Source of the DNA: Coptis chinensis
Taxonomy: Eukaryota > Streptophyta > Magnoliopsida > Ranunculales > Ranunculaceae
Direction of reading: 5' to 3'
Length of the DNA: 64,000 bases
NCBI GenBank assembly: GCA_015680905.1
Contig: CM027381.1
Location: 18,763,501-18,827,500, forward strand
In this document: piece after piece, positions 60,713 through 64,000 of the stretch
How the letters are laid out: the number at the start of each line of letters is the position of its first letter
Numbering within the stretch: position 1 is the stretch's first letter
Position numbers and translations under genes: made by a program
The notes under the pieces: model-generated
What the model saw: only the letters and a program-made list of their open reading frames with translations
What the model was told of the DNA's origin: nothing
Database searches by the model: none

Positions 60713-61601
60713 TTTTGAGATTATCTGGCCTAGGAATTTTGTTAGAAATTTTAGTAGTGGTCTCGTTTGTTTCAGATAGAGTGCTCTGTACGTTCCATAT
60801 ATAAAGTCACTACATACATGCATGATGTTTGACTTAGGTGCATGCCGCAAGTTGTTGTTGTTGACTCTTTCTAGTTTCTAGTATTAAGATCGAGTTTAAG
60901 AGCCTCTAATCACCGGAGGGCACGGACTGAAGAAGCAGCTGTTTACATATTTAACACGACAAGGGGGAAATTGACCCATCACAAATCACAATGTCAATTT
61001 TTCTATAGTACTGAAATAATACAAAAATGTTAGAAAAGATACTTTACTTGTCTGGCATATTTCGTACCTTAACTGTAGATACTCATTTTAGAAAATCTAA
61101 GCTTGAGAGAAAATATTGGTCTAGCTTTATGTCAAATGTTCAATGGATAATTTAAGTTTACATAGGTCAGTTACTATGTAAATATAGATTTGCATATATA
61201 TATTTACATAGTTTTGGTAATTTTTTGTTCAATTTAATGCAGCAAGAGAGGGTGGTGGAAGCTATTAGATGTAGGCGTCAGGAGCCAAGGTTGCCAGATG
61301 TGGATTTGATGAAAGATATCACAGTTGGAGCATGCCCACAACAAGGAGAATCGTAAGAACTTAACTTCCCAAACTTAAATGTCTTTTTAATCTCTTATCT
61401 CTTATCTTAAATTTATTTTTTTTGCATTTTCAGTTCAGATTGTGGTTTCTTTGTCATTTTGTTTGTGAAGGCTATAATATGTGGAAAAGCTATCCAAGAT
61501 ATAACGCTAGAAGCCGCGAAACAATTGAGGGTTAACCTGACATATGAGATCGTATCAAGCCAACAAGAAAAATGGGATCCAAAAGAAGAATGCAAGAAAT
61601 G

Positions 61602-62872
61602 AAGAACTGATTTTCCGTATTTCTAGTTGATTACGTTGTGTTTATTTGTGTTAAAACATTAGAACCATTCTAACTCGGGAGTGTTCGATTATGATGTAAT
61701 GTTACTGTTAATGTGTTGGAGTTGTTTAGTAATGTTCTGCATATTCGCAACTAGCCGGATATGGCGTTTATATATAATGTGGTTCTTTATGCATTTATAT
61801 TTCTTGTCAATTTCATTTTAATATGTTTTTCAACTCTTTAGGTCGTTATGCTCTTTTAAATGTAATATGTGCTTCTTGATCTTTTAATGTGCAACTGAAA
61901 GTAGGTTATGCATTTAGCAAACTGCACAAAGCATTAACAACAGCAAATTAAGTTTCTGGAACCATGCTTGCTATAAATTACTGGTTAGGTGATTTTGGAT
62001 TGTAGGTGACAGGTGAGCCTTTAGGTTAATGATGTTTTTTGTAGAAAGCTTGTTCTTGTATGAAACTCATCCAGATCAGGCAACTGTTACAATGTAACAT
62101 TTTTCAGTTTTTGACCCAACAAAGAAAATCTAATTACCAGTAAATTCTCTCCTGTTATATGCTTGACATTTGCATACCGGAGGAGTTTTGCATAGACATC
62201 GGGCAGACCCCAAAAGGAATAGCTTCACTCACTCTTGGGTTCGATAAAATGAGTAGTATAGCTTCAATCACTCTTCGCTCTTGTTCATAACCTCCCTTCG
62301 ATATAACAGCCTCTTGTCCATTTCATTATTTATTACCTTTGTATATGTCCATTTTATGATAAAACCAAGAGTTATCATGCATGCACAAGTTTTGCTCTTT
62401 TGTTGTCGTCCAAGGTTGTGCAAATTGGGAAGATGACAAACTAAACTCCTGCAGTGGACAGATTTAGTATATATGAATCCAACTGATCACCATTTCATCT
62501 CAAATATTTACTAAATTGGATAGCAAAGCTAGCTCAAACATCTACTAAATTGCAAAGCAAAGCTTTAATGTCTATGTAAATATAGATTTACATATATAAT
62601 GACTATGTAAATCTAGATTTACATATATTTGGTCTCTCTGGAACTTTTCAATCCCAAAAGGTATTATGTAAATATATATTTACATATATAATGACTATGT
62701 AAAAGTACATTTACATAAAGTTGTTAGGTGTCAGGTTAATTTCATCCCCAAAAGTTACTATGTAAAACTATCTTTTCATTCTCCAACTAAAAAACATAAC
62801 ATATAAAATCCAACAAGTTCATCGACATCTTGTTTTTCATATATGAGCAACATCAAAGAATAGATGAAAAAT
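61602..62872. other. Spacer between the convergent MULE genes
   Basis: Besides copy 2 of the duplicate, it has a cluster of TATGTAAAT...ATTTACATA palindromes at about 62573-62720. No open frame of interest is seen. Confidence 0.6.
61908..62256 (+). repeat. Dispersed duplicate, copy 2
   Basis: Same sequence as copy 1 with about 60 extra bases in its middle. It lies in the spacer after the Ulp1-like gene. The extra segment shows that the two are not a single recent copy event. Confidence 0.9.
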
Positions 62873-63917
62873 TCATTGAACCGGTACAGAGCATGTTATA
62901 GGAGTGGAGCCCACTCTTGGGTTGCGATGGCCATAACAAGGGCCCTTGTTCTTCTTCCTACCTCTTGTAGCACCCGTGCTGTGTTTCCGTTTCTTGTCTG
63001 GTCTCCCCATCTTCTTTTTCAGATCCGGAGGTAGTAAATCAGGCACACTTGGTATCTTAGCAGGCAATTTACTGTTCTCCACAGGTACTATAGCTCTTGA
63101 ATAACTATCACAGAATGTCTGAGAATAGAAAAATTTATCACAGTAGGTATACACATTCAATCCATTAGCCAAAATGGAGCGTAGTGCGTGTGCACAAGGG
63201 AATCCTTCGATTCTCCACCAATTACAAGAGCAGTGACTTCTATTCAAGTCAACCAAGTGAGTATGAGTAGCACACACATCAAAAATACCCTCCCTTGACT
63301 TGAGAACCACCCAACTTCTCCCCACCTCAATCCTCTCAGCCAATAAAGTTTCCATAGATGGACATAAGATAGTAGTCCAGCTCCTAGCTAACTCCCGCCG
63401 ATCAGACATCATTTTCATAATTTTTCCACGGATCTTGTCCACCATTGCAGTGATAGGCAAGTGCCGTTCTAGTAGGATCCAAGAGTTGAAGCTTTCCGCA
63501 ATATTGGAACACATATCGCCATATCTATTTCCTTGAAAATAAGCATTACACCAATGCTCATAACCTATGGTGGACAAAAATGTTTTCACTTGACTGCCGC
63601 AAACATCTCGAAAAACAGCCATCACTTTCTCAAACTCATGGTGCATCCCAACATAGGCAAGGTCTGAAAAAGATCAAGGGTATGCAAGCGGAAGCAATGG
63701 TTGCTGGGCATAGCTGAATTAAGATTATTTTTAAGGTGCCACAAACAATAACCATGATGAGAATCAGGAAAAACGTGAGGGACACCCACGAGTAGACCAT
63801 GGTTTCTGTCAGATATAAAAGTTAGCCTATGATCTTTGGAGACCACCAACCTAAGTTGCTTCAAGAACCAATCCCAATTATCATCAATTTAAGAAAGTAC
63901 AACCGCCATAGCTACTG
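62873..63917 (-). pseudogene. MuDR-type MULE transposase, C-terminal half
   Basis: Read on the minus strand. After an acceptor-like TTTCCAG near 63918 come DDNWDWFLKQLRLV, the FISDRNHGL block with a catalytic Asp, and HHGYCLWHLKNNL. Beyond a frame change near 63640 a 257-codon open frame runs to the stop at 62873-62875. It holds NIAESFNSWI and the SWIM zinc finger CSCNWWRIEGFPCAH, then a basic tail with GRPDKKRKH. The enzyme cuts and joins MULE ends; the SWIM finger is usual at its C-terminus. One stop lies just upstream, around 63885. The N-terminal half is beyond the right edge. Confidence 0.88.
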
Positions 63918-64000
63918 GAAAAATACATGGAACACAAATAAACATCAATTACTGATTTGGTTTTGCATACCATACTCATTATGAAAACTTAACTCATATA

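Larger units (their letters stand above)
58645..61601 (+). pseudogene. Ulp1-like (C48) cysteine-protease gene of the MULE, decayed
   Basis: Probable coding pieces are about 58650-59595, 59681-59771, 59849-59947, 60049-60300, 61243-61353 and 61434-61601, each with plausible GT-AG borders. The first piece is a charged coiled coil with an 84-bp (28-residue) tandem duplication at 59080-59163 and 59164-59247, and one TAA near 58882. The later pieces form the protease: catalytic His at 60186-60188, Asp in AHYDSL near 60236, oxyanion Gln in PQQGES, and Cys in SDCGFFV at 61441-61443. A base seems lost just after the His, and a stop lies at about 60067-60069. Ulp1 proteases remove SUMO from proteins. 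The MULE versions have unknown targets. Confidence 0.8.
58640..64000. mobile_element. Ulp1-bearing Mutator-like element (Kaonashi/CUMULE type), right end outside the window
   Basis: A plus-strand gene with a C48 SUMO-protease domain and a minus-strand MuDR-type transposase converge on a shared spacer at about 61602-62872. MULEs with a captured and inherited Ulp1 gene are known from several plants. Long terminal inverted repeats were not recognised, and either end may be missing or outside the window. Both genes carry stops or frame changes. The spacer and introns share a repeated palindrome of the type TATGTAAAT-nnnn-ATTTACATA. Confidence 0.75.

Noticed and set aside
1-64000. tRNA, rRNA or other structural RNA genes
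   Set aside because: No cloverleaf with conserved A and B boxes, nor any rRNA-like sequence, was noticed by eye on either strand. The TGGCGCC sites are primer-binding sites, not tRNA genes.

Overview
The window is nuclear DNA from a flowering plant, most likely a eudicot. It is AT-rich and intron-bearing, and most of it is transposable elements nested in one another around one recognisable host gene. Species cannot be named from the sequence. Features were read by eye, so boundaries marked approximate may shift by tens of bases.

Layout. 1-310: an 87-bp satellite running off the left edge. 1340-1999: a non-autonomous hAT element with a perfect 8-bp target duplication. 2630-8652: a full-length but decayed L1-type LINE on the minus strand, bounded by a perfect 15-bp target duplication. 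9038-15541: a host gene of five visible exons encoding an RNA-binding protein with a CCCH zinc finger and an RRM (RBM26/27-like; the plant CCCH41 type). It ends at an in-frame TGA inside a motif that homologues read through, and its expected last exons are not found. Its introns hold a long-armed fold-back MITE and microsatellites. 16698-17612: two Helitron-like elements joined head to tail. 18111-18361: a cluster of short palindromes.

18552-28871: a young Ty3/gypsy element of the Tat lineage with near-identical LTRs, a second (archaeal-type) RNase H, 3' tandem repeats, an antisense gene region and a nested hAT element. 28872-31324: a second LINE, plus strand, cut off before its reverse transcriptase. 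31878-36284: degenerate short LTR modules and an unassigned long ORF.

36285-57770: two old Athila-like elements in tandem (B, then C). B's first LTR carries the most interesting feature of the window, a 1.9-kb Pack-MULE. It holds two separated pieces of an ankyrin-repeat gene with a complete exon of a different gene (TLDc-family-like) lodged between them in the opposite direction. B also holds a solo LTR of another family and a 39-bp retroposed scrap. C lacks the reverse transcriptase and integrase region. 57771-64000: a possible CACTA terminus, then a Mutator-like element of the Ulp1-bearing (Kaonashi/CUMULE) type. In it a decayed SUMO-protease-like gene converges on a MuDR-type transposase gene that runs off the right edge.

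Apart from the CCCH gene, nothing here looks like a working host gene. The biology of interest is gene capture, nested insertion and replication scars.
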